A stretch of 64,000 nucleotides of DNA from contig NC_088204.1 in assembly GCF_037126465.1 (NCBI RefSeq), positions 76,321,807 through 76,385,806 on the forward strand, read 5' to 3'. Below the pieces are notes generated by a model. That model had not been told where the DNA came from. It made no database searches and saw only the letters and a list, made by a program, of their open reading frames with translations. Shown here piece after piece: positions 44,482 through 54,860 of the stretch (the stretch's first letter is position 1; each line of letters opens with the position of its first letter). This DNA is from Ornithodoros turicata. Lineage: Eukaryota; Arthropoda; Arachnida; Ixodida; Argasidae. The position numbers and the translations under genes were made by a program.

Positions 44482-45727
44482 GTATTCTTTTGTGTGTGTG
44501 TTTTTTGTTTTGCGTTTTGCGTTTTGTACGTTCGCTTGCGTTTTATACGCCCTGTCCTCTGTACACCGACGGACGACACCGGGTTTTCGTTCGCATGACA
44601 ATTCTAATGCTAACGCATTAATAACAACCCTGAGCCAACATCCCCCTGAAAAGTGTGCCGGAAACCCCATGGACGGACAACTTCAAACAGTGCAGCCGGT
44701 GGTACGCTTCGAACCCCCTACCTGCCTGTCCTCAGCATGACCATGGAGCTAGCCCAAGGGCTGCACGCGGTACCTACTTGGCCGTCGGTACTTGCCACAT
44801 TCATATTCCCACAGAAGATTCTCATCAACCACCTGGCTCGTCGTGTCCCAAGCGAGTATACGCCAGAGCGATGACCCTCGGAAAAAAAAAGAAAAAAAAA
44901 ACTTCTCCGGAGAAACAAAGCGCCACACAAAGTGCCATCCCAACCACCACCACCGGGGAACGGCGCTTATTTCTTTCTCACGCGAGGAGGAGGGGATTCC
45001 CCGGAATTTCGTCTCCTCCAGACACCCTTTTTTTTTCTTTCTCTCCACCCAATAGTAGTAACACCAGAAATAGTCCTCTTTTTTTTTCTTCTTCTCTGTA
45101 TTCTTACTACATTCGTTGTCGCCCTTCAAATTTATACTCTTTTCCCTTTCATCCAAACTGGCCTCTCTCTCTCTCCCTCTCTCACTTATTATTTCTCTCG
45201 CGGACGAACTCGACAGAATTCGCAGTAACCATAAAAGTGTTCGGCTTTGCCCTTTGCTCATTTTCCTTTCTATTCTCTTTTTTTTTTTTGTTTCTTTTCT
45301 TCTTATACAGTATTTACGGTGAGCTTACGACTGCCTTCTAATTCTGGAAAAAGGGGGCTCTTACGTATATACGTTATTTTATTTTTCCCAGTGAGTGCGG
45401 AATTATCTCCGACGCCCTATTTCGAGGTTCCTGGAAGAAAATAAGGCCGTTGTGTCTTTGGGTAAAAAGACGAGCGGAGGAAGTGGACGGTAATCCCTTT
45501 TCGTTTTCGTCAGATGTGATTTCTTGAAAGAAGCTGACAGCGTATTTCTTTATATCCTTTTTTTTTTCTTTGGAAAGCGGTGATGATGTATTCGCTGCAC
45601 TCTTTCTGTCCTTTGTCGAGATGAAACCAAGGATTGTAGTTGTTCAAAGGAAAAATGGAATACTTACTCCGTAGTAACAAAAGCATGAGCGTTTAGGTAC
45701 AGAGAAAACACAACGCGAGACAATGGC
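44482..45727. other. unassigned, T-rich; SINE A trace
   Basis: At about 44636-44760 (minus) a family A fragment remains: CCCCTGAAAAGTGTGCCGG, CAGTGCAGCCGGTGGTACG, TTCGAACCCCCTACC. The rest is T-, CT- and A-rich (44888-44900, 45028-45045, 45080-45095, 45160-45185, 45280-45300). The 228-codon frame at 44655-45341 spans these tracts and is not credible. Confidence 0.5.
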
Positions 45728-46034
45728 TAGGGCCCGGACCTTTAGACATTTGCCTATACAACTGCCTAAAAGTACCTAAAGGCGACATTTTCCACTTTAC
45801 CTGTCTTTTTCTCGGTCACACTTCATAACTGCCTTGTCTTCATAACTGTGCTTCATAACTTTTCATGCCCTCTTTGTCCACCTCTTCGCACTTGTAATGT
45901 ATTCTAACGCACAAAACTAAGAACGAGGGTGCTAACTATTACTCCATTATTTGCGTGAAACACTTTTCCCTGTTTGTGCAGTAAAGCCTTTTTTATTTAT
46001 TTTATTCCTCTTTCATTTATTTTTATTTTTTCTT

Positions 46035-46112
46035 TGCGGAATAGCAAGCCGACGTCCCGTTTGGCTGACCTTTCCCTCCTTTTTTTTTCTTTGGTCTAAT
46101 AAACATATCCCA
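46035..46112 (+). mobile_element. LINE 3' UTR fragment, first
   Basis: GCGGAATAGCAAGCCGACGTCCCG, TTTGGCTGACCTTTCC, a T-rich run, AATAAACATATCCC. Same terminus as 25330-25402. Followed immediately by the second, longer copy. Confidence 0.55.
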
Positions 46113-46452
46113 CCCCCCGCCCCCCTGACTTTGGCAAGCCCTTCGTCGTCGTCTAATGCAGCTTGGGTGCAGCACGATGCCCATAGCCACCCCCTCCTTG
46201 GTCCCGTCCCTCGACCTACCCAGTGGACCGTCACCACAGCCCTGCTCCGCTTCCTGCAAGATTCCGGCCTTGCGTCCGCCCTTTGTCCGGGCTTTCTCGT
46301 GCTATGTCCGTGCCTGCGCTGCACTGACTGTTTTTCTTTCTATTTTTCTTTTAATGTTAATTTTGAGTCTTTTTTCCGTCTTTGTGGAATAGCAAGCCGG
46401 CATGAGCCTTGCTGACATTTCCTCTTGTCTATCTATTAAACGTATAGAAAAA
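46113..46452 (+). pseudogene. 5'-truncated LINE 3' region
   Basis: One plus-strand frame reads LLGPVPRPTQWTVTTALLRF and continues LQDSGLASAL, which resembles the C-terminal end of ORF2 in tick-type I-clade LINEs (a family recollection, not a search result). No stop follows where expected, so the end is frameshifted or mutated. About 65 bp before the end, GGAATAGCAAGCCGGCATG with TGCTGACATTTCC and ATTAAACG mark the same 3' UTR as the preceding fragment. Two 3' ends therefore lie in tandem. Confidence 0.45.
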
Positions 46453-47116
46453 ATGAACCCCCCCCCTCCCCATTTTGGCTTCCGACGACCACATAAGAGC
46501 ACGTGCAAGTGTGCAATGGTATGTTTTCTTTTCTTTTTCTACTCACGACCGTGGGTCGTTTTCATTCCGGTAGCTGGAGGCACTTTGGTTTTTTTTTGGT
46601 ACCTTTGTTAGCTAGATCATATTCAGACTGAAGGAGAGATCAAAACACACAGCTTTGTTTTTTTGTTTTTTTTTGTTTTTTTTTTGTTTTTTTGCGCTTC
46701 CAAACCTTCAAGGCTGGCTGAGATACTGAAAACATGATTCGCTACGTGGTGTACTTTCTGAAATATCAGCGTAAAAGTGGTGGTGTCACGCTGTGATCGG
46801 CCCCAATGCATATCAGTATTCTCGTACGAGTAGTTTGAAACTTGTATAGTATAGCAAATTATTTAAACGAGCGCAAGCACCAGCACCGCACATCGTGAAA
46901 TGCTTTGCAAGAAAGTCAATGTACACATCCTCAGGAAAACGTCCGTATTTTCTCTTTTTACTGCTTTTCGGGGCTTAAATGCCCGCCTATTTAAGGCCTC
47001 GCATTAGTGCCTGAAAATCCGGATCCTAATAACGACTCAGGCTCTTCATATACTTTCGTCTTCGTGCGCCCACGGTCACTACGCTTCTGTTGTTATTATA
47101 GACTTTCGCCAGCAGC

Positions 47117-47438
47117 TAGAGTCACTAAATAGGGAACAGAGTAGCGACACTGAACCGCGACGGCGAGCGAGGCCACCATTTTGGGTCCCGCGCAGCTGCG
47201 TCGCCTAGCAATGGGACGCCAATCTCCTCCTTCTCCGCCGGAGAACAGCGCGCAGTCGCGCGAGCCAGCTCGCAACCCTGGAAACCGGTTTTGGATGGGA
47301 TGAAGGGACTCAACATGGACGACGCGTTCTTGGAAGGAGAGACCACGTGACACGATCGGCCCAATCGTGGACACCGAACGGAGTCTCCAGCACGGAAAAC
47401 GAACGCGTTACTCTGTATACCCCTATTTCGTGACTCTA
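47117..47438. mobile_element. MITE family K
   Basis: Left TAGAGTCACTAAATAGGG and CAGAGTAGCG, right CGTTACTCTG and CCCTATTTCGTGACTCTA, an inverted pair of about 30 bp with a few changes. The GC-rich interior carries CGCGCAG and CGCGCGAGCC. The 79- and 92-codon minus-strand frames here are within the element. A related small palindrome is at 48677-48722. Confidence 0.75.
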
Positions 47439-47807
47439 TACAAGAAACAAGCCTGCGAATATTCCATTTGAGAGGAAAGTAGAATATACAGCGGTCGTTG
47501 AAATCATGGAAACATTCCCTAAAACAAGACTGTATAAGTTACTGGCCGTGAGATTTCACTCCAGTATACGAATCATATTTTAGGCGATAAATACTAAAAG
47601 CTATACAACGCCGTGGATGTATACGGAGGAATTTTCCTCTGCCGGCTATACTGTCACGGAGAAGTATTTGATATCGGAACGTTACCCTATTTAAAGATAC
47701 TGTAATGCAATATCGCTGAAATCTCACAAAATTTCTTCCCAATTGCGGTCATAGTTTTTCTTTTTATTGAAATTGAAAATTACGGGCAATATATAGGGGA
47801 ATATACG
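47439..47807. other. unassigned sequence
   Basis: No gene or bounded element. Confidence 0.4.
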
Positions 47808-48297
47808 GGGTGTCTCAGTTAAATCCCCGGGCTGCGGGTCATTTGTTGCAGTAATTAATTAGTTTCGGTTTACATACTTTTGTCGCGGCTGGTCGCGGTG
47901 GAGAGCAAAAGGACGCTCTTCCACTGCCTTATATCCACCAGGGATGGGCATAAATACACTTTTTGGGCATTCAAATATAAATACAAAATACTACATGTTT
48001 TCATGTATTTAAATACTGCCTATAAATACTTTATGATGAAAGTAATTAGATACAAAATATAAATACATTAGGGCAGTATTTTAATACTGTAACTACTTCC
48101 GTAAATACTTTGAGCAGTCTAGGCACATTATTCTTTTAAATTATATAATAAATGGAGCCACCTGTGGATGCATCTCGGCTGCACACAATGCCCTCATACT
48201 ACTTTATTTTTCCGTGATGCAGTGTGATGATTTTAGCATCTTGCGTGGACCGACTTTCCACTGAACCGAAACGTCTCCTTGAGCCTCAGGAGCAGCG

Positions 48298-48345
48298 AGG
48301 GGGGTATTAGAGGGGGGTATTAGAGGGGGGGTATACGACCGGGGA
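48298..48345. repeat. G-rich 12-bp tandem repeat
   Basis: Units of GGGGGTATTAGA with varying G number are repeated three times and a diverged fourth follows near 48360. The G runs could form a quadruplex on the plus strand. Confidence 0.7.
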
Positions 48346-48410
48346 CATTTTGTCCTACACCCGGGTATTAGACGGGACCGTAACGGGACGCGTCGGGACA
48401 AGAACCGATG

Positions 48411-48506
48411 ACGACTCAAAACCAGCTAATGAACTCGTTATCGCTTCTTCCACTTTCTCTATGTTGAATAAAGTGTTCATTTGTTCATTTTCTGGTTTTG
48501 AGTCGT
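48411..48506. repeat. inverted repeat with 15-bp perfect core
   Basis: ACGACTCAAAACCAG (48411-48425) against CTGGTTTTGAGTCGT (48492-48506). The match extends imperfectly outward (AGAACCGA against TCGGTTCT) and inward (AATGAAC against GTTCATT). It is followed by a C run of about 20 at 48541-48560. Confidence 0.8.
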
Positions 48507-48739
48507 TGTTTGTCGGTTCTCGTTCCCTGTCTGTCCTGTCCCCCCCCCCCCCCCCCCCCCGCTGCTCGTCCGACTCAAGATGTTGTTTCCGCTCAATCGG
48601 ATACACTGGCTTTCCTGCCTCCCTCGACTTTCCATCTTCAGCGACGACAGTGAAATACTCCCCGTCAAAAATAGTCACTAAATGAGCTATTTAGTAATTC
48701 GAAGCTTATTTAGTGACTCTAGTCAAAAATGGTTAAAAA

Positions 48740-49138
48740 TTGGGCTGTTCGGTGCAGCATACCTTAAAAGCTATAAGTCATGAAAATCAGTTTGTGGACT
48801 GTATAGTTGGGGTTGTTTATCGCATACCGTTTAGTTGCGGGCGTGAATATATTGGGCAAACATCCTGGTGCATTAATGTTAGGTTAAAGGAACATCGTTA
48901 TTCGGTTAGCAGGGGGTATGGAAACTTGCTTGAGCATTTAAAAAGTTGCCAGGGTTGTGTTGCTAAATTCCATGAGACAAAAATTTTATATAAGAGCAAT
49001 AAGGGCGGTGCTTTATTATATCGTGAAGCTTTAAGTATAAAAAATGCGGGGTCCAGGTGTGTGAGTGTCCCTTCAGTGCTGATAACTGCTCCAGTCGATA
49101 CGTTTTTGGAAGATTCAAACAGGAGGGACGCAAGGTAA
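48740..49138 (+). pseudogene. GIY-YIG endonuclease of a Penelope-like element, 5'-truncated
   Basis: The 132-codon frame contains the GIY-YIG nuclease fold signature: VVYRIPFSCG (first tyrosine motif), EYIGQT (YIG motif), RLKEH (conserved arginine region) and YREALSI (conserved glutamate). In Penelope-like retroelements this domain follows the reverse transcriptase and nicks target DNA. No reverse transcriptase is present upstream: a stop lies directly before the frame (48734-48736), and its first codon is TTG, so no proper start exists. CTAGTCAAAAAT occurs just before the frame (48719) and again at about 49369 after its 3' UTR, perhaps a flanking direct repeat. It ends with TAA at 49136-49138. 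The source lies inside a hAT element. Confidence 0.8.
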
Positions 49139-49820
49139 GTCTGCTTATAAGTCTGCAAGATAAGTCTGATAAGGTAAGTGCTTTTGATAAAGATAAGGTC
49201 ACTATAGGCATGCTGGGGGTGTGACTGGGAACCTCGCTGAAGAGGGCGTTGTTGGTTAGGTTAGAGGATATAAACCAGGTTTGATAATAATAAATCCTTG
49301 TTCGTCAGTCTGTGCCTGTGTGTTGTGTCGTCTTTTGACTTGTTCAACGGCACGGGGGTTTTATCGCTTCTAGTCAAAAATTGTCCGGTGCGCTGCAGCC
49401 ATTCTCCTGAGTTCCCAATAAATGACTGAGTAGAATTGCCGAAACAGTTGCATTTTAAACGTTCCCTGTAGACACCAGGCTTTGTCAAGTGACGCAAGAG
49501 GGTTACGAATCGCATCTTTCCCATTTTTCTCATTTCTCTCCCCGCTTCCAAGACTGAAGCAACGGAGGGGGCGATGCCCTAATTCGCACATTGTGCTGTT
49601 TTCTAGAAGGACGGAAATCTCCGAACACACGGGATGAGTGACCTGTAGCCTCTAACCAAAATACCTTTCATCGCTGCAGGCTAACAATGTGGAACTCGAG
49701 AGAAGCCCACAAATACGGGAGGATGAGATATGTGTATTTAGGTGTATTTTAAACATAAGTACGCCTAAAACGGTATCATTTTTCTTGCCTGTATTTAAAT
49801 ACGTATTTTAAATACATGTA

Positions 49821-50569
49821 CAGTCAACCCTCGATTTATGAACCTTCGATTTATGAATTCCCTCGTTTTATGAACACTAGCACGAGGAACCAAACTTTTT
49901 ACATGCATTTTTCCCTCGTTTTATGAACCTCGATATTCGAATAATGAATGGTATTTCAGGGAACCAACTGAGAGTTGCCCAGTGTTTTTGCCCTCAATTT
50001 ATGAACGGGTCGTTCCGAGGCCAACAAAAACCTTCAAAGGGATTATTCGTGGTCTTATGAATGACGCTTGAACAGACAAAACGTTTTCCAGGTATTGCAC
50101 CCTCGGTTCTTAACCCCTCGAAATTCGAACAACAAACGGGTTTTTGCAGAAGTGTTCCTCACCTCAATTCACGAATAAGGTGTCCGCTGTCACCCGGAGA
50201 TTAATAAACATAGGTTAAAAACCCCAGAGGAAATCCGAGACCATTTGAGTGCGAACGTACTGACATCTCCTCTTTCCAAGATTGACACAGCGGAAGGCAT
50301 GCTCCAAAGCAAAATTACACTATTTAGTATTGCATAATAAACAGAGTGTGAATGCGCTAACATCTGTGCTTTGTGAGATTGATACAGCAGAAGGCATGGT
50401 CCAAAGCAAAATTACACAATCTATTGCATTATAAACACAATACCAACTCGGAAATACTGTTCCATTTGCTCGATAGTACCCACTTAACGGAATTTTCAAT
50501 TTATGAATCCCTCGATTTATGAACGATTTTTCGGGGAGCCGAGGGTGTTCATAAATCGAGGGTTAACTG
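49821..50569. mobile_element. pogo-like MITE, copy 2
   Basis: CAGTCAACCCTCGATTTATG at the left, the inverse at the right (one change, GGTTAACTG), with TA on both sides (49819-49820, 50570-50571). About 749 bp, collinear with 179-943 with small indels. Inserted in the AAATAC-rich subterminal region of the hAT element. Confidence 0.9.
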
Positions 50570-50783
50570 TATTTATATTTTAAATACTATTCTAAATACA
50601 ATGTATTTAAATACTGCCCATCCCTGATATCCACCAATGAATTACGTCCTTTTGCACTTCGCCGCTACTATAGCCGCGACAAAAATATGTAAACCGAAAC
50701 CAATTAATTATTGCAATAAATGACCCGCTTCGGTGGCAGATTTTTCTCTAAAAGGCGTCCACTGAAGCTTCCAAAGGGAGATA

Positions 50784-50960
50784 CAGTCAAACTCCTTTAT
50801 AGCGAACACCTTTTTAACGAAAATACCACTACAGCAAATTTTTTTTGCGGTCCCGCTGGAGCCTATAGGTCCAATAATGGACATCCTTTTTAACGAAAAT
50901 TCCTTTACTGCGAATTTTTTTTTGCTGTCCCCTGAGCTTCGTTGTAAAGGGGTTTGACTG
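50784..50960. mobile_element. small pogo-like MITE (177 bp)
   Basis: Ends CAGTCAAACTCCTTTATAGC and the inverse-like TTGTAAAGGGGTTTGACTG, flanked by TA (50782-50783, 50961-50962). The internal motif TTTTTAACGAAAAT occurs twice. It interrupts element F between AAAGGGAG and TATCCATTTTAATG, which are adjacent (with AGTA) in the copy near 23315. Confidence 0.9.
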
Positions 50961-51163
50961 TAGTATCCATTTTAATGCTGACGGCGCCCTGCATTAGAAG
51001 CCATGTTTCTTTCACGAAACTCGTTTCAATTCGTATTTAAAAAATGAGCGGCTCCAACTCATCCACACGCAGGTGGCAACGGACAGATACTCGCAAAAAG
51101 GAAAGTTCTTCGATCGGTGCACCTTTTCGCGAATTATTTAGCCCGGGGATTTAGCTGAGATAC

Positions 51164-51667
51164 CAGGTACGCAGCCTGTTATGCTGGGTTTACAAGCAAC
51201 AACCCATCAAACTACATCGCCAACACAACCGCGGTCTGTCTGCGGTTCCTTTGAAACGCATACCCTGCGACAGCGCAGTTGCACTTCTTTGAACCCAACG
51301 CGTACAGCAGCCATGAAAACAATGTGGCCGCTTCTTCCGAATCAATCGACGCATCGTTCTATAACCTTCACTGCCTTCTCGCGAGAGATATTTTGCCGAT
51401 GAAACTGCGCATTAAATACTTCTCCTTAATTCGGTGTACCGCGAATGCGCTAGAGCAGCCACGTGCTGTGGTGTACGGGCCTCTATACGAGGGAGGTTTT
51501 CACGGGCGTTTGAACATCTATACGAGGACAAAGCGTGCTCGTGAAAACGTTAGGTGGTATGAATAGATATAACGGTAGACAGAGAAATTTGAAGGGGTTG
51601 GGACACTTTCACAGATGTGGTTCATTATGCATCATGGACGCACTGTATACTGCCACTGTATACTTAG
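51164..51667. other. unassigned sequence
   Basis: A plus-strand frame of 95 codons (51279-51566) has no recognised domain. Ends at the TSD of the next hAT element. Confidence 0.4.
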
Positions 51668-52539
51668 CAGTGATGGCCACTAACTACTTCTACAGTAGTT
51701 TAACTATTTATTTATTTTATTTATTTATTTATTTTGAGGGTACCCATCAACGACCGTGGGGTCTAACGGATGGTGCACCAGGACACAGGGAACACAATAC
51801 AAAGCATAAAACAACAAACAGCAAATAATGAAATGTTAAGGGTTAAACAGTTCTCGCGTTGCTGTTAGGAAGAGAAGATTTAAATGATGAGAATGAGAAA
51901 AAAAAGATGTCAATATCATAATTCTGGCAGAGAGTATTCATGGTGCGCTGCAAGCGAGATATAGGTGCACAGTAATGGGCCATATTTTCATGAAAAACAG
52001 CTTGGGATCGCAAGTTACGCAATGGTAGACGAACTATAACTACTAACTACTTCGCGATGGAGTAGTTTAACTAGTAGTTTAACTACTTTTCATGGGAAGT
52101 TAAACAACTTTTTTAACTACTGCAATGTATTTTAGCTACATTTATAACTGCTTAACGTTCTCCATCAACACCAATCCCATTCTATAGTGTTCTTGCTGGA
52201 CACTTAAATATGGATCACAAGCAGCGATAAAAGTGAAGATTTCGTACACATGCACGACACAATTGCTCTGCACCTCCGTTCTCATCAAACAAGTAGCTCG
52301 AGGTAAAAGTCGGAAGCGCAATCGTGCCGTAAAGCTTGCGGCAAAATCGGAAGTAGTTGGCGCCTGCAGTAACCTAACTACTGTAGTTAACTAGGTACTC
52401 GAAATAGTAGTTTAACTAGTAGTTTAACTAGTAGTTGCCACTACATTTCTGCAAGTAGTTGATAACTATACTTTTTAACTACAATCAGGTAGTCTAACTA
52501 GTAGTTTAACTACATGCAGTTAACTACTGGCCATAATTG
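51668..52539. mobile_element. hAT-type element, perfect 8-bp TSD
   Basis: ATACTTAG at 51660-51667 and 52540-52547. Ends CAGTGATGGCCACTAAC and the inverse-like AGTTAACTACTGGCCATAATTG. Subterminal regions consist of repeated AACTAGTAGTTTAACTAC-type motifs on both sides. 872 bp, no transposase. Includes a T-rich stretch with TTTATTTATT (51705-51733). Confidence 0.93.
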
Positions 52540-52714
52540 ATACTTAGCGAGGTACAATCCTACGAACACACTCCCGAGCAAAGCGCAGACGTCATAGCGC
52601 TCAGAGCTGCGTCCATTCCCATTGGCAGCCGTAAGCACGTGGCTTCTCGTTCACTATACCTCACTGGCGACGGTGGAGCCTGTGATGTCAGAGCCGCATG
52701 AGTTTCGGTAGTCA

Positions 52715-52878
52715 CGGTGCTGTCTGGGGTTTTTTCTGGGTTTTCTTCAGACATATGTCGGCATAGTTCCCTTAGAAGGCGGCCCAGGACGCACATTCCC
52801 CGGGGTGTTTAAGTCGTGACGTTGCCCACCTCTGTGAGGCCGACAAGGGCAAGTCCTTCTTTCACAGCCACCACCACC
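52715..52878 (+). mobile_element. SINE family A' 3' part
   Basis: GGTGCTGTCTGGGGTTTTTTC, TTCAGACATATGTCGGCATAG, TAGAAGGCGGCCCAGGACGC, GTCGTGACGTTGCCCACC and a CCACCACC tail match 39030-39207. The head is missing. Confidence 0.8.
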
Positions 52879-52916
52879 GTAGTCACGGTGCCCATTTTCT
52901 CCGCTTCAAATATACC

Positions 52917-53357
52917 CAGAGAGTGACTTTTTCGGGTTAAACCCGATTCCGCCCGGTTATTCCCCCCGAACTGACCTCCGACCAATTCGGATTAAACCCG
53001 ATTTCTCCCCGAATTCCAGTCACTATGAAATCCTCAAGTGAGGTTTCTACTGAAGACGAACAAAGGTCGCCACGTGTGCCAGCAATACACCCATGTGTGT
53101 CAACACTCTCTATGCCTTCGGAGATTACCGCTGGAAGGTCACGATCTCACGAAAAAACAACAACAACAACGAAAGAACAAAAAAAAAGAGAGATTAGGAA
53201 AGGACTTAACAGACAAGAGGAGAAACAAAAACACCCGATAACACCCGAAGGCAGAATTATCGGCCGACTTCTTCCCATATTACAGATTTTAAAGTAGCGC
53301 CCGATTTTAACCCCCCGAATCTGAGAAAAGCATTTAACCCGAAAAAGTCACTCCCTA
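52917..53357. mobile_element. hAT-type MITE, approximate TSD
   Basis: Left CAGAGAGTGACTTTTTCGGG, right CCCGAAAAAGTCACTCCCTA, inverted over about 19 bp. The interior has repeated TTAAACCCGATT and CCCCGAATT motifs. The flanks AAATATACC and ATTTATACC agree at 7 of 9, so the exact duplication is blurred. It resembles 37720-38065 in its CGGGTTAAACCCG style. Poly-A/CAA near 53156-53190. Confidence 0.75.
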
Positions 53358-53426
53358 ATTTATACCCTCTTCGCTGTGAAACTTCCAATGCGGATTCCCA
53401 TGCCGACGTAAAGAACAGTCTTCTAC

Positions 53427-53480
53427 GATGTATCTGTCCCTTCTATGTGTTCCAGCCTCAGAACATCAGTTTCTCTCTTC
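53427..53480 (+). mobile_element. SINE family D 3' fragment
   Basis: GTATCTGTCCCTTCTATGTG and TTCCAGCCTCAGAACATCAG match the tail of 22316-22723. Confidence 0.65.
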
Positions 53481-54860
53481 TACGTTTGTCTGGTATAACC
53501 TGCATGAGATGACCTGTCGCGACCTCTTTAAGAGCTGTTTTGTTTGTTCTAGTGGGTGTACTTCAGTCCGTGACTCAAGTTTCTAAAAGTGTGCTTCGCT
53601 CTATCTTCCGACTACAAGCACAGTAAGGGGACGCCGGCGACAACCAGGAAGCAGAGGCGTGTATTAAAAAAAAAGTGTCTGGCCATTAGAAGGAGCCTAA
53701 AAACAGAGGATCGACCCGTCAATTTCATTCTGTGAGCTTATGTAACATATGCAAAATCAACTTCAACTTTCACTCTGTCGTCATTATCTACGCGAAAATG
53801 ATAAGTTTCTTTCGTCACTGACCTTAGGCCTATAGTGAAGATCGCGATCCCAAGAAAGGTATGCAGTCGCTATAGGGGTATTCGTTCCAATCCAAGTCAA
53901 TCCAGTTTCCCCAACATGGTGGCGCCCAGTAAATAAGGGGGAAGTATAGTATAGCTTTGGATAGCCTGCAATAACACCGAACTGTATTTCGACCGGTGAT
54001 TGGCCACACACCTCGAAAGGTGCTCCAGGTACAGACGTGTCCCAGTAACGTCCAGACTCCCTTTTTTATACATGGCTCTGCCAGAAAGAAGCTTGTGCCA
54101 TTAAGGACTAAAAATATTTATTTTACTTCGCATTATATAGAACAACCTCCGCCGATGGCTCAATACGCAAAGTCTGAATGCCGCCCGTGAACATTACGCG
54201 CTCCTACGAATTTTCCAAAGAACACTCAGACCAGCGGAACTTCATGATTTCTCGTTCTCCAAAAGTAGGTGACGTCACGGCGCGCTCTCGCGTCCGTCTC
54301 CTAGCAACAGCGCGCGCACCTTCCGTTGAAAGAGTGCCAGCAGCTGTTGTGAACAGACAATGGTGATGATGATGATGATGAGGGCTTTAATGGCGCAAGG
54401 GCAACTTAGGCCATAATGCACCAAGACAACAGAAGTTGTGAACAGACGAAAATCGATCTTGGAGGAGCAGCGTTGCCAGACGCGTGGCTGATTATGAACC
54501 CTGTGATGTGATGCATACTTCTCGAAACTAGAAGTTCACCGACTTTAAAAGAACGACGACTGTTTTCGTGAGAAACTTTATACTATACATTTGGTGAAAA
54601 CGTACTTAAGTGATTTATTAAACTTGAACCAAGGCATGGAGAGGTATGTGGGAGTATTGCAGAGTGCCCCCGAGCTCTTTCCATTCCAGATGATTCAAAA
54701 GTAAGCGGGAAATGAAGTTCTATGAACTGCCCCCCCCCCCCCCACACACACACAGCAGTTTCTTTGTTTGTTTGTTTTGGCTTTTTATGGCACAAGTGCA
54801 ACTACTGGCCCTCCGTATAGTGACGTTCACGAACTTTCTGGATTATTTTCAGGCCACGGG
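53481..54860. other. unassigned, with one dispersed fragment
   Basis: At 54361-54425, (GAT)n then GAGGGCTTTAATGGCGCAAG and GGCCATAATGCACCAAG resemble 54783-54800 (TTTATGGCACAAGTGCAAC), suggesting another dispersed repeat. C run and CA run at 54729-54752. No gene. Confidence 0.45.

Larger units (their letters stand above)
45728..47028. mobile_element. possible hAT element around LINE debris
   Basis: Left TAGGGCCCGGACCTTTAG and right CTGAAAATCCGGATCCTA are imperfect inverses, and inner TAAAGGCG/CGCCTATTTA-like blocks repeat nearby. No matching 8-bp flank was found (ACAATGGC against ATAACGAC), so the two ends may belong to different copies. It would contain the LINE fragments at 46.0-46.5 kb. 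Confidence 0.35.
47939..50626. mobile_element. hAT element in F, perfect 8-bp TSD
   Basis: ATATCCAC flanks both ends (47931-47938, 50627-50634). Ends CAGGGATGGGCATAAATAC and the inverse-like ATACTGCCCATCCCTG. Subterminal regions are packed with AAATAC/GTATTT motifs. The 2688-bp interior carries a foldback (48411-48506), a Penelope-type endonuclease remnant (48740-49138) and a pogo MITE (49821-50569). No hAT transposase frame was recognised. Confidence 0.93.
47808..51163. mobile_element. foldback element F, full copy with insertions
   Basis: Terminal GGTGTCTCAGTTAAATCCCC plus GGGCT at the left (from 47809) is inverse to AGCCCGGGGATTTAGCTGAG at 51140-51159. Long inner arms (47831-47930 against about 50640-50725) share GTAATTAATTAGTTTCGG and ACATACTTTTGTCGCGGC with their inverses. 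It has been split by a hAT element at 47939 and by a pogo MITE at 50784. A partial copy is at 22914-23540. No TSD identified. Confidence 0.8.

Noticed and set aside
44655..45341. 228-codon open frame on the plus strand
   Set aside because: Runs from a SINE fragment into T-, CT- and A-rich tracts; the translation is serine/phenylalanine-rich low complexity without a domain.
45728..47028. hAT element with certain boundaries
   Set aside because: The TIR-like ends match, but the 8-bp flanks do not, so it is listed only as possible.
48540..48560. Assembly gap or vector junction at the C run
   Set aside because: Sequence on both sides belongs to the same TSD-bounded hAT element.
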